The translations under genes and the position numbers were made by a program. Positions 7,061-13,967 of a stretch of DNA of 13,967 nt are shown here, in pieces. The notes below the pieces were generated by a model that saw only the letters and a list, made by a program, of their open reading frames with translations, did no database searches and was not told the origin of the DNA. Position 1 is the stretch's first letter. Every line of letters begins with the position of its first letter. The stretch lies in assembly GCA_039033215.1 (NCBI GenBank), contig JBCCDA010000107.1, forward strand, positions 1-13,967. The letters run 5' to 3'. The stretch is from Thermohalobaculum sp039033215 (GTDB taxonomy: Bacteria > Pseudomonadota > Alphaproteobacteria > Rhodobacterales > Rhodobacteraceae).

Positions 7061-8353
7061 GTGCTGGAAGACCTTTACGGCGACGCGGAGATCTCGGCAC
7101 ATCTGACGCCTGAGGCCGAGGTCGCGGCGATGGTCCAGGTCGAGATTGCGCTCGCCCGGGTCGAGGCGCGGCTGGGCGTGATCCCGTCGGAGGCGGCGGA
7201 GGTTATTGCCGAGGCGCTGGCCGCGGTGCGCATTGCCCCCAAGGATATGGTTGGTCCGACAGCCGCGGCCGGCGTGGCCGTGCCGGGCCTGGTGGCGATG
7301 CTGCGCGAGGCAGCGGGGGCGCACGGGGGATACGTCCACTGGGGCGCCACCTCGCAGGACATTGTCGATACCGGCTGGGTGCTGCGGCTGTGCGAGGTGC
7401 TTGCGATCCTGGCGGGACGCCTGGATGCGGTGATCGCATCGCTGGCCGATCAGGCCGAGGCGCATGCTGGCACGGTGATGGCGGGACGCACGCGCTCGCA
7501 GATCGCGACGCCTGTCACACTGGGGCTGCGCATCGCGGGATGGCTGGCGCCCTTGGTGCGCTGCCGGGACCGGCTGGCCGAGTTGAAGCCCCGCCTTCTG
7601 GTGGTGCAGTTCGGGGGGGCTTCGGGGAACCTGTCGGCCTTGCAGGGGCGCGGGGTCGAGGTGATGGCCGGGCTGGCCGATGAGCTGGCGCTCGGTTGCC
7701 CCGAAAAGCCCTGGCATACCGAGCGTGACGGGCTGGTCGAGCTGGCCAACTGGCTGGCGATGGTCACATCGCTATTGGGCCGGATGGGGGGTGATCTGAT
7801 CATCCTCGGCCGGTCCGAGATCGCAGAGGTCCGGGCAGGGCGGGGCGGTGGCTCGTCGACCATGCCGCAGAAGTCGAACCCCGTGGGCGCCGAGGCATTG
7901 GTTGTGCTGGCGCGGCAGGTTTCGGGCCTGGCAGCGACGCTGCATCAGGTGTTGCTGAGCCAGGAGGAACGCGACGGGACCACCTGGCCGCTGGAGTGGT
8001 TGACGCTGCCGGGCATGCTGGAGGGCACGGGCGCGGCATTGCGCCATGCCGAGGTGCTGGCAGGCTCCCTCAATCCGGCCCCGGAGGCCATGGCGCGGAC
8101 GATGGCCCTGGGCGGGGGGGCGATCCATGCCGAGGCGCTGGCCTTCGAATTGGCTCAACATATGCCGCTGCCCGAGGCGCAAGCGCTGATCAAGCAGGCG
8201 GTCGCCCAGGGCGGTGATCTCGTGGCGGGCGTGCGACGGCTCTGTGCCGAGCGTGCGCTGGACACAGGTGATCTCGATCTCTCCGCGCAGACGGCCACGG
8301 ACGCCGCATTGATCGCTCGGATTGTGGCAACCGCCCGCAGTGTGCCCGACTAG
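7061..8353 (+). CDS. pcaB: 3-carboxy-cis,cis-muconate cycloisomerase
   Basis: At 430 aa this is a fumarase/aspartase-superfamily enzyme; it follows PcaHG and converts 3-carboxy-cis,cis-muconate to 4-carboxymuconolactone. The superfamily signature GSSTMPQKSNP is at residues 264-274, with the conserved HWGATSQD segment at 93-100 and GRTRSQ at 142-147. The N-terminus (LYGDAEISAHLTPEAE) is typical of PcaB. Adenylosuccinate lyase is the main alternative by fold, but the pca context and the N-terminus favour PcaB. It starts with GTG immediately after the BKACE stop (TAA-GTG), so translation is probably coupled. It ends in a 4-bp convergent overlap with the aminotransferase gene. The next pathway enzymes, PcaC and PcaD (or fused PcaL), are not encoded nearby. 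Confidence 0.93.
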   Translation: MLEDLYGDAEISAHLTPEAEVAAMVQVEIALARVEARLGVIPSEAAEVIAEALAAVRIAPKDMVGPTAAAGVAVPGLVAMLREAAGAHGGYVHWGATSQDIVDTGWVLRLCEVLAILAGRLDAVIASLADQAEAHAGTVMAGRTRSQIATPVTLGLRIAGWLAPLVRCRDRLAELKPRLLVVQFGGASGNLSALQGRGVEVMAGLADELALGCPEKPWHTERDGLVELANWLAMVTSLLGRMGGDLIILGRSEIAEVRAGRGGGSSTMPQKSNPVGAEALVVLARQVSGLAATLHQVLLSQEERDGTTWPLEWLTLPGMLEGTGAALRHAEVLAGSLNPAPEAMARTMALGGGAIHAEALAFELAQHMPLPEAQALIKQAVAQGGDLVAGVRRLCAERALDTGDLDLSAQTATDAALIARIVATARSVPD

Positions 8354-9480
8354 GCCCCGCCGAGCACGGCCAGGATGTGGCCAATCACCTCGTCCTGCTG
8401 GGCGTCGCTCATGTCGCTGCCCGACGGCAGGCAGAGCCCGTCGCGGAAGAGCCGCGCGTCCAGACCACGACCGACATAGGTGCTGCCGTCGAAGAGCGGC
8501 TGCAGATGCATCGGCTTCCACATTGGTCGCGACTCGATCTGATGCTCGAGCAGCGCCTCGCGCACAGCCTCGCGGTCCGTGCCGAGGACGGCGGGATCGA
8601 AGAGCGCGACAGTGAGCCAGCGGGAATGGTGATGGCCCTCAGGCTCCGGCATGAAGGTCAGGCCGGGGCGGCTGAGCGCTGCCCGGTAACGATCGAAGAT
8701 CTCGCGCCGCCGTGCGACACGATCGTCCAGCACGCGCATCTGCCCGATCCCGATCGCGGCGCAGATGTTCGACAGGCGGTAGTTGTAGCCGTAGGTTGAG
8801 TGTTGGTAGTGCGGCGCCGGGTCCCGCGCCTGCGTCGCGAGGAACCGCGCCTGGTCGGCGACGTCATTGTGGCGGGTGACCAGCATGCCGCCGCCAGATG
8901 TCGTGATGATCTTGTTGCCGTTGAAGGACAGCACTGCCGCGTCCCCGCCGGTGCCGCATTTGCGGCCCCCCAGATAGGATGCACCCAGGCTTTCGGCGGA
9001 ATCGACCACCAGCGTCACGCCAAACCGCTGGGCCATGGCCTCGAACCGGTCGAGATCGACGCTCTGACCATAGAGGTCGGTCGGGACGATGACCTTGGGC
9101 AATCGCCCTTCGGCAGCCGCTTTCTCCAGCGCCTCCTCGACGAGGTCGGGATCAATGGTCCAGGTTACCTCGTCGAGGTCGAAGAAGATGGGCGTCGCGC
9201 CCTCGTAGATCACGGGGAACGCGCCGCCCGCGAACGTCATCGACGAGATCCAGACCTCGTCGCCCGGACCCACCCCATGGATGCGCAAGGCGAGGTGGAG
9301 CGCTGCGGTGCCGGAGCTGAGCGCCACCGCATGCAGCCCACCGCCCAGGTAGTCGCTGACCGCAGCCTCGAACTCCGTCAGCTGCGGGCCGACCGGCGCC
9401 ACGAAGTTGTTGTCGAAGACCTTGGCGACCTCGGCCTGTTCGGTGCCGCCCATGTGCGGGCGGGAGAGGTAGATGCGCAT
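8350..9480 (-). CDS. PglE-like DegT/DnrJ/EryC1/StrS aminotransferase
   Basis: The protein is 376 aa, the family's usual size. It is a PLP-dependent sugar aminotransferase resembling Campylobacter PglE from end to end: LSRPHMGG at the start, SSGTAALHLALR at 55-66, VVDSAESLG at 158-166 and the PLP lysine K190 in SFNGNKIITTSGGG. The YGYNYRLSN segment and the C-terminal LCLPSGSDMS are also conserved. PglE makes a UDP-4-amino-4,6-dideoxy-GlcNAc from the 4-keto sugar using glutamate. A 4-amino sugar product is therefore likely here, though the exact sugar is not fixed. It is the last gene of the four-gene glycan operon, starting 1 bp after the sulfotransferase stop. The 4,6-dehydratase and N-acetyltransferase partners are not in the window. 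Confidence 0.9.
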   Translation of the reverse strand: MRIYLSRPHMGGTEQAEVAKVFDNNFVAPVGPQLTEFEAAVSDYLGGGLHAVALSSGTAALHLALRIHGVGPGDEVWISSMTFAGGAFPVIYEGATPIFFDLDEVTWTIDPDLVEEALEKAAAEGRLPKVIVPTDLYGQSVDLDRFEAMAQRFGVTLVVDSAESLGASYLGGRKCGTGGDAAVLSFNGNKIITTSGGGMLVTRHNDVADQARFLATQARDPAPHYQHSTYGYNYRLSNICAAIGIGQMRVLDDRVARRREIFDRYRAALSRPGLTFMPEPEGHHHSRWLTVALFDPAVLGTDREAVREALLEHQIESRPMWKPMHLQPLFDGSTYVGRGLDARLFRDGLCLPSGSDMSDAQQDEVIGHILAVLGGA

Positions 9481-9481
9481 G

Positions 9482-10354
9482 TCAGCCCCCGTAGCCGTGA
9501 CGCGCGAGCGTCGGTTGCATCAGGGGCAGCACGCCCGTGAGATCGATGTCGGCGCGCCCGCGTCCCTTACCGACCGAGCCACCCTGGACGATGCCCGCCG
9601 CGTCGGCGATCTGGGGGGCCGTTGCGTCGGCACCCAGAAACGTGAGGATCTTCCCCAGCCAGTCGGCTGGCGCCTGGGTCAGGTCCTCGTAGCGCAGGTG
9701 GAACTGACGGTCAGGTGGGATCTCTGCAAGGGCCAGATCGGCCGCATCGACGCTGGCCGCCCATTGGCGCGCGCAGAGCTCCTCCAGCGGCGCGCCTGTC
9801 AGATCACCGATCCCCGAGAACCGGGGCCCCCAGGTGGAGAGCCGCTCGCGCCCCCGCATCAGGCCGAGCCGCCCCTTCAGCGAGGTCAGCGCGTAGCGCG
9901 GCAGATCGGATATCGGCGCGTACTTCGCTTTGGCCAGCAGGTAGGGCATGCCGGGGAACTCCAGATCGCCGCGCCAGCGCTTCATGGCCGACGGCACCAC
10001 GTCCACCCCGTCCCGCACCAGCACCAGATAGCGGGCATCCGGCAGGACGGCGTCCACGAAGGGGACGCGGAGCGTGTTGGCGCAGGTCTTCTCGACGACG
10101 AACTCCGGCTTGCCGCTGGCCCGCCAGATCCGATCGAACGCCCGGCGGATGTAGGCGCTCACCTTTGGCGTCGCGCGGCCCGGCGGGATCTCGTCGTTCG
10201 GCCAATCCAGATTGCCGTGGCGCCAGATCGGATTGATCTCGTCGCAGTCCCAGGTCGCGAAACCGGGCAGCCGCGTCAGCATATCACGCAGCATGTTGGT
10301 GCCCGACCGCGCGGCGCCGAGGATGACGACGGGGGTGTAGTGCGTCTCAGCCAT
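9482..10354 (-). CDS. PAPS-dependent sulfotransferase family protein
   Basis: At 290 aa this has the size of a stand-alone sulfotransferase. The 5'-phosphosulfate loop is GAARSGTN at residues 13-20, and the 3'-phosphate-binding segment is VRDGVDVVPSA at 113-123 (R114 and S122 being the expected contacts). RYEDL near 220 is also typical of bacterial members. Such enzymes move sulfate from PAPS to a hydroxyl or amino group of a sugar or small molecule. Its place between the GT4 and aminotransferase genes points to sulfation of the glycan made by the operon, rather than of a metabolite. It overlaps the upstream GT4 gene by 8 bp, which supports co-translation. The acceptor is unknown. Confidence 0.86.
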   Translation of the reverse strand: MAETHYTPVVILGAARSGTNMLRDMLTRLPGFATWDCDEINPIWRHGNLDWPNDEIPPGRATPKVSAYIRRAFDRIWRASGKPEFVVEKTCANTLRVPFVDAVLPDARYLVLVRDGVDVVPSAMKRWRGDLEFPGMPYLLAKAKYAPISDLPRYALTSLKGRLGLMRGRERLSTWGPRFSGIGDLTGAPLEELCARQWAASVDAADLALAEIPPDRQFHLRYEDLTQAPADWLGKILTFLGADATAPQIADAAGIVQGGSVGKGRGRADIDLTGVLPLMQPTLARHGYGG

Positions 10355-11558
10355 GTGCCCCCTCTCCCGCGATCAGCCGGTCCCATGCGGCGAGGGCCGC
10401 GTCGCGGCTGAAGTGGTCCTGGTAGAGGGTCTTGGCGCGGGCGCGCATGGCGCCGATCTCGGCGCGGCGCGCGTATAGGTCGAGGATCGCGGCGGCAATC
10501 GCGGCCCCGTCTCGGCCGTCGGCGACAATGCCGACACCGGCCTCCCGCACGGTCTGAGCGAGCGCGCTGTCGGGTTCGATCACCGCGAGGACCGGCACGC
10601 CGAGCCCCCAGTAGGTCAATGTCTTCGAGGGATAGGCCATGCGGTAGATGCCCGGGGTCAGCGAGACGAGACCGACGTCCGCCGCCGCGATCACGCCCTG
10701 CGCCTGCTCGAACGGCATGTGCGGGCGGAAGCGCACACTGGGCAGGTCCGTCGCCTGAGCTTGAAGCGCGTCCTTGGCCGCACCTTCGCCCAGCAGCACG
10801 ATCTCGATCTGGTCGTTGTCCTTCAGGAGGCGGGCGGCGTCGATCAATGCCTCCAGCCCCTGAAAGCGGCCGATGTTACCCGCGAAGATCACCTGGAAGG
10901 GCTGGCGGTCCGGGTCCTCGACAGGGGCGGTGTCGGCGAAGCTGTCCAGCATGAAGTTGTTGATGACAGTGAGTTTTTCGCGAGGGATGCCGCGGTCGGT
11001 GATCGTCTGCGCCATGTCTTCCGAGAGCACGATCCCCCGGCTCATCCGGCGACAGGTGCGCCTGTCGACCGCCATCATGAGCCGATAGAGAACGCCGTTC
11101 TCGGGCCAGAGCCCAGAGGGTACACCAAGTTCGGGGTAGATGTCCTGGAAGTGGTAGACCAGGCGACAGCCGAGGATCCGGGCGGCCAGCGCACCCCCGG
11201 CCCCATTGAGGACGGGGGGGATGGTGGCGGTGACCAGAAGATCCGGCGTGCGTCCGGCGAGCCGGGCGCCCAGGGCCCTCAGGACGATCCGGGCCGGGAA
11301 GACCACCTTCGCCAGCGTCCGCACAAGGCCGAGGGAGCGCCAGAGCGGCAGGCGCCGCATGCGCCGGACGGTCACTCCCTCGAGGCGCTCCGTCCTCGGG
11401 ACATCATCGCCTGCGGCGCCGAGCTTGTAACTCGGCATCTCGGTCCAGACCTCGACGTCGTGTCCCTGCGTGGCAAGGTGGGCCGCAATGGTGCGCAGCA
11501 TCGACGCATAGGGCGGCGTATCGGGCCAGAAATGACGGTAGACGATCAGGATGCGCAT
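10347..11558 (-). CDS. GT4 glycosyltransferase (WbuB-like)
   Basis: The protein is 403 aa with the GT-B fold of family 4. The N-terminal Rossmann half begins MRILIVYRHFWPDTPP and includes VYHFQDIYPELG at ~134-145. The nucleotide-sugar half begins near 222 with VIFAGNIGRFQGLEALIDA, and the donor-binding region PSKTLTYWGLGVPVLAV lies at 310-326. This layout matches retaining transferases used in O-antigen and exopolysaccharide assembly. It probably adds the second sugar onto the lipid-linked residue placed by the upstream transferase, on the cytoplasmic membrane face. The start shares one base with the stop of the upstream gene (TGATG), and the end overlaps the sulfotransferase by 8 bp. The donor and acceptor sugars cannot be read from the sequence. 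Confidence 0.9.
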   Translation of the reverse strand: MRILIVYRHFWPDTPPYASMLRTIAAHLATQGHDVEVWTEMPSYKLGAAGDDVPRTERLEGVTVRRMRRLPLWRSLGLVRTLAKVVFPARIVLRALGARLAGRTPDLLVTATIPPVLNGAGGALAARILGCRLVYHFQDIYPELGVPSGLWPENGVLYRLMMAVDRRTCRRMSRGIVLSEDMAQTITDRGIPREKLTVINNFMLDSFADTAPVEDPDRQPFQVIFAGNIGRFQGLEALIDAARLLKDNDQIEIVLLGEGAAKDALQAQATDLPSVRFRPHMPFEQAQGVIAAADVGLVSLTPGIYRMAYPSKTLTYWGLGVPVLAVIEPDSALAQTVREAGVGIVADGRDGAAIAAAILDLYARRAEIGAMRARAKTLYQDHFSRDAALAAWDRLIAGEGAHG

Positions 11559-12154
11559 CAGCCGCCCCTGACCGTGCGCCAGATGTAGCCGAGGTCGCGC
11601 CTCAGGCTGTAGTCGCGCAGGTAGGCGCAGTTGATCGCGACCTTGTCGGGCCAGATGACCTCGGCGTTGTAGCGCTCGGGGTCGGGTTGTGCGGCGAGGA
11701 TCTCCTCCTCGTCGCGGTACTTCAGCGTTGCCGGTCCCGTGATCCCGGGGCGCAGCTCAAGCAGGTCCCGGTCCCGTCCCTCGAGCGCGTCCATGAAGCC
11801 CGGCACGTCGGGGCGAGGGCCGACAAAAGACATCTCCCCCACCAGCACGTTCCAGAGCTGAGGCAGCTCGTCGAGCTTCCAGCGTCGGAGTTTCGCGCCC
11901 AGCGGTGTGATGCGTGCGTCGTTCTTGGTGGTGACGGTGGTGCCGCCTTCAGTCGCGCGCATGGTACGGATCTTGACCACCTGGAAGGGCGTGCCGAAGC
12001 GCCCGATGCGCGACTGCCTGAAGAAGCCCCCGGCACCGGTATCGCGCGCCGCCAGCCACCATGTCACCCCGATGACCGGCCAGAGCAGCAGCAGACCCGA
12101 GGCGGCGAGCACGATGTCGAAGGTCCGCTTCAAAGCCCTGTCCCGCCAAGTCAT
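11558..12154 (-). CDS. PglC-type small phosphoglycosyl transferase (bacterial sugar transferase)
   Basis: At 198 aa this is the minimal catalytic form of the bacterial sugar transferase family, which moves a sugar-1-phosphate from a UDP-sugar onto undecaprenyl phosphate and so starts a lipid-linked glycan. It has one membrane segment at ~11-34 (a reentrant helix in PglC), the catalytic D95-E96 pair in KLDELPQLWNVL, FVGPRPD at 110-116 and RPGITG at 135-140. The ATG at 12154 puts KRTFDIVLA at the usual distance from the start, and GGAAG lies just upstream. The in-frame ATG at 12271 would add 39 atypical residues. It heads the operon that continues with GT4, sulfotransferase and aminotransferase. 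With the PglE-like enzyme, a diamino-type first sugar is plausible. Confidence 0.9.
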   Translation of the reverse strand: MTWRDRALKRTFDIVLAASGLLLLWPVIGVTWWLAARDTGAGGFFRQSRIGRFGTPFQVVKIRTMRATEGGTTVTTKNDARITPLGAKLRRWKLDELPQLWNVLVGEMSFVGPRPDVPGFMDALEGRDRDLLELRPGITGPATLKYRDEEEILAAQPDPERYNAEVIWPDKVAINCAYLRDYSLRRDLGYIWRTVRGG

Positions 12155-12412
12155 TCTTCCGTCACGCGCAGTCTCGGCAGGTTGGGGAGGCCGTTCTGGC
12201 CGTTGCTCCGCCAAAGCGGGCGCCGCAGTTCGCGACGAGCGGTGTATCGCGCGCGCTCCGCAACGGGTCAAGCCAGGATGTGACCATCAGGTGGATGGGT
12301 GCCACCCGGGTTGCCCTGATCCCCGATCTGGGCCAAGGCTGAGATTGCGGTGCGCCCGCCTGCCCACGACCCGCACCTGCCTCCATTCCACAGACGAGGG
12401 ACACGACGATAC
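12155..12412. promoter_or_regulatory. Divergent control region between the glycan operon and the M20 carboxypeptidase
   Basis: This 258-bp gap must drive the glycan operon to the left and the carboxypeptidase to the right. It is GC-rich with no clear promoter hexamers. Its one structured element is a nested inverted repeat at 12286-12320. The first part (12155-12271) could encode an N-terminal extension of the sugar transferase if the far start is used. Confidence 0.4.
12286..12320. repeat. Nested inverted repeat upstream of the M20 gene
   Basis: Outer arms ATCAGG (12286-12291) and CCTGAT (12315-12320) enclose an inner GGGT-GCC-ACCC hairpin (12297-12307), which itself overlaps the 8-bp palindrome ACCCGGGT (12304-12311). 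It may be an operator or an RNA stem-loop; there is no T-tract. Confidence 0.35.
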
Positions 12413-13528
12413 ATGCAGACACCTGATGCCGAAGCGTTTTTGGCCGGGCTCAACGAATGGGTCGCCATCGAGAGCAAGACGGATGAGCCCGCGTCGATCG
12501 GCGCGATGATGTCCAGGGCGATGGCAGAGTTCCGTGCCGCGGGGCTGCACGTCACGGAAGTCCCGGGGACTGACGGATTTGGCCCCCATTTCCACGCGGT
12601 GTCGCCGTGGGGGGAGGGGCCGGGTCTCCTGATCCTCTGCCATCTCGACACGGTACACCCGACCGGCGGGCTGGTGCGCAACCCCATCCGGGTCGAGGGC
12701 GACCACGCCTACGGCCCGGGGATCTACGACATGAAGGGGGGCGTCTACATCGCGCTGACCGCGATACGCACGCTGATCGAGGCGGGGCGGCAGACGCCGT
12801 TGCCTGTGCGGTTCCTTGTCGTCTCGGACGAGGAAGTCGGGAGCCCGACCTCGCAAGCGCATATCGTGACAGCGGCGGAGAACGCGGCTTACGTTCTGGT
12901 GACCGAGCCTGCGCGCGACGGGGGCTGTTGCGTCACGGGCCGCAAGGGCGTCGCGCGCATGAAGATCGCGGCGCACGGGCGCCCGGCGCATTCCGGGGCG
13001 CAGCACCAAAACGGTATCAGCGCCATCCGGGAGATCGCCCGGCAGGTCGAGCGGCTGGAGGCGATGACCGACTATGAGCGGGGCGTGACGGTCAACATCG
13101 GGCTGATCGGCGGCGGCAGCGGTGCAAACGTCGTGCCCGAACACGCCTGGGCCGAGATCGATATCCGGATGCTGACCCCTGCCGACGGCGAGACGGTGGT
13201 AAGGGAGGTCCGTGCGCTCGAGCCGGTGAACCCTGGCGTGAGCCTTGAGGTCACGGGCGGCATGAACCGGCCCCCGTACCAGAAGACAAACTCGGTAGCG
13301 GCGCTCTACGACCATGCGCGCGGGCTGGCTGCCGAGATTGGCTTCGAGCTTGGCGATACCTTCACCGGCGGGGGGTCCGACGGCAACTTCACGGCGTCGA
13401 TTGCCCCGACGCTGGATGGCCTGGGTGTCGACGGTGCGGGGGCGCACACGAGCGAGGAGCACATCTATGTGTCGTCGCTGGTACCTCGGATGCTGCTGTT
13501 GCGGCGGCTGATGGAAACCCTGCGCTGA
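12413..13528 (+). CDS. M20 family metallopeptidase (glutamate carboxypeptidase / CPG2-like)
   Basis: At 371 aa this is a di-zinc hydrolase of the ArgE/DapE/CPG2 group. The metal and catalytic residues are all visible: H77 and D79 in CHLDTVHP, bridging D106 in GIYDMKGG, the E140-E141 pair in SDEEVGS, E165 in TEPARDG and H345 in GAHTSEEH. The lid/dimerisation domain spans about 175-285, beginning RKGVARMKI and including GRPAHSG. These enzymes release C-terminal glutamate or deacylate N-acyl amino acids. No signal peptide is seen, so it is likely cytoplasmic; the substrate is unknown. ATG 12413 was chosen because the M20 fold starts there. A GAGGG lies upstream, and the in-frame ATG at 12350 adds only unrelated residues. 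It appears monocistronic, with a GC hairpin after the stop. Confidence 0.88.
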   Translation: MQTPDAEAFLAGLNEWVAIESKTDEPASIGAMMSRAMAEFRAAGLHVTEVPGTDGFGPHFHAVSPWGEGPGLLILCHLDTVHPTGGLVRNPIRVEGDHAYGPGIYDMKGGVYIALTAIRTLIEAGRQTPLPVRFLVVSDEEVGSPTSQAHIVTAAENAAYVLVTEPARDGGCCVTGRKGVARMKIAAHGRPAHSGAQHQNGISAIREIARQVERLEAMTDYERGVTVNIGLIGGGSGANVVPEHAWAEIDIRMLTPADGETVVREVRALEPVNPGVSLEVTGGMNRPPYQKTNSVAALYDHARGLAAEIGFELGDTFTGGGSDGNFTASIAPTLDGLGVDGAGAHTSEEHIYVSSLVPRMLLLRRLMETLR

Positions 13529-13536
13529 AGGAAGCC

Positions 13537-13551
13537 GGCCCGTGCCGGGCC
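13537..13551 (+). terminator. GC-rich hairpin after the M20 gene
   Basis: Arms GGCCCG and CGGGCC with a 3-nt loop begin 9 bp after the stop. No run of T follows, so this is a weak terminator candidate. Confidence 0.35.
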
Positions 13552-13728
13552 CGGGCCGCGGGCGCAGGCGTTCGTTCGCCAATGTCTTGGAACAGGCTTG
13601 TGCTGTTTCGTGGGGTTGCTGGGAGTGTCTATCTATCTCATTTCGTTGAATAAGAGATTGGATCGGCTATCGCTTGGCACCATGGGTTCTGCATGCCGTT
13701 ACCTGCAAGAAGCTGACAAGATCATGCT
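13552..13728. other. Non-coding, more AT-rich gap before the integrase
   Basis: From about 13600 to 13720 the base composition is clearly less GC-rich than in the genes to the left, with CTAT repeats and an AT-rich stretch around 13640-13655. No tRNA gene or tRNA 3' end could be recognised. A frame open through 13598-13831 has no credible protein character. The gap probably contains the integrase promoter and possibly an attachment site, but no core repeat can be shown within this window. Confidence 0.4.
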
Positions 13729-13959
13729 GTGCCAAAGCTCACCGAGACCAACGCTCGCAAGCTCCCCTTCTCGCCCGACTGGACCACCAAATACTGGGAC
13801 TCCGAGATCCGCGGCATCGCGCTCTTCGTAGGGAAGGGCACCAAAACATGGTACTACCAACGCGATGTCGCGGGGAGGACAAAGCGCATTCTGATCGGGC
13901 GCTATCCGATGATTGGGGCGGCAGCCGCGCGGGACACGGCTCAGGGCGTGGCGCTGTAA
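13729..13959 (+). pseudogene. Tyrosine integrase N-terminal arm-binding domain (DUF4102), truncated
   Basis: The 76 residues match the N-terminal DUF4102 domain of P4-type phage and island integrases: PKLTETNARKLPF start, KYWDSEIRGIALFVGKGTKTWYYQ core, then RTKRILIGRYP and an AARDTAQ helix. Family members continue for about 300 more residues through a core-binding and a catalytic R-H-R-Y domain. Here a TAA at 13957-13959 stops the frame near the end of the first domain. The window ends 8 bp later, so whether the rest follows is unknown. GTG 13729 is the only usual start: an in-frame TGA lies at 13714, and the ribosome binding site is poor. It could be a decayed integrase, a split gene or a sequencing error. 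Confidence 0.72.
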
Positions 13960-13967
13960 CTCGGCCG

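Noticed and set aside
6032..7717. A 561-codon open frame on the minus strand across pcaG, BKACE and pcaB
   Set aside because: It lies opposite three well-recognised genes and has a low-complexity R/H/Q/P-rich translation with no domain; it is a by-product of high GC content.
12287..13582. A 431-codon minus-strand open frame opposite the M20 gene
   Set aside because: It is antisense to a gene with all M20 metal ligands; its composition is arginine/aspartate/histidine-rich and domain-free.
13552..13728. A tRNA gene serving as integrase attachment site
   Set aside because: No cloverleaf, T-arm GGTTCRA motif or CCA-type end was found on either strand in this gap.
13598..13831. A 77-codon frame before and overlapping the integrase
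   Set aside because: It overlaps the recognisable DUF4102 domain in another frame and has no domain or ribosome binding site.

Overview
This is a GC-rich, densely packed stretch of about 14 kb that looks like chromosome from an alphaproteobacterium, most likely a marine Rhodobacteraceae (Roseobacter-type) strain. That placement is an inference. It rests on the codon usage, the protocatechuate branch of the beta-ketoadipate pathway with a BKACE/DUF849 gene inside it, and a sulfotransferase within a glycan operon. No rRNA, tRNA or CRISPR array was found.

Left part (1-4600): the C-terminal end of an M20-type amidohydrolase (AllC/carbamoylase-like) enters from the left edge. It faces a LysR-type regulator resembling NhaR (433-1308, minus). 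A divergent gap carries a T-N11-A dyad touching the regulator's start. Beyond it lies a two-gene unit: a MoxR-type AAA+ ATPase (1514-2632) and a DUF2201/VWA-like protein (2635-3927). In the second protein the HExxH glutamate is replaced by histidine. A small two-helix membrane protein of unknown function (3911-4600, minus) overlaps the VWA gene tail to tail by 17 bp.

Middle part (4750-8353): a plus-strand aromatic catabolism cluster, pcaH-pcaG-BKACE-pcaB. PcaHG opens the protocatechuate ring and PcaB cycloisomerises the product. pcaC and pcaD (or pcaL), pcaIJ, pcaF and an adjacent pcaQ are not in the window. The BKACE gene sits directly before pcaB and could act on beta-ketoadipate with acetyl-CoA at the end of the pathway. 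The pcaG-BKACE gap holds a hairpin and four exact-period 11-bp repeats, which suggests a separate control point.

Right part (8350-12154, minus): a compact four-gene glycan operon, transcribed right to left. The order is a small PglC-type phosphoglycosyl transferase, a GT4 glycosyltransferase, a PAPS-type sulfotransferase and a PglE-like aminotransferase. It suggests a lipid-linked surface glycan containing a 4-amino sugar and probably sulfate. The operon meets pcaB with a 4-bp convergent overlap.

Far right (12413 to the end): an M20 (CPG2-like) carboxypeptidase reads on the plus strand, followed by a more AT-rich gap. After it comes the arm-binding domain of a tyrosine integrase, stopped after 76 codons, eight bases before the window ends. 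An integrated element, or its remains, may therefore begin at the right edge.
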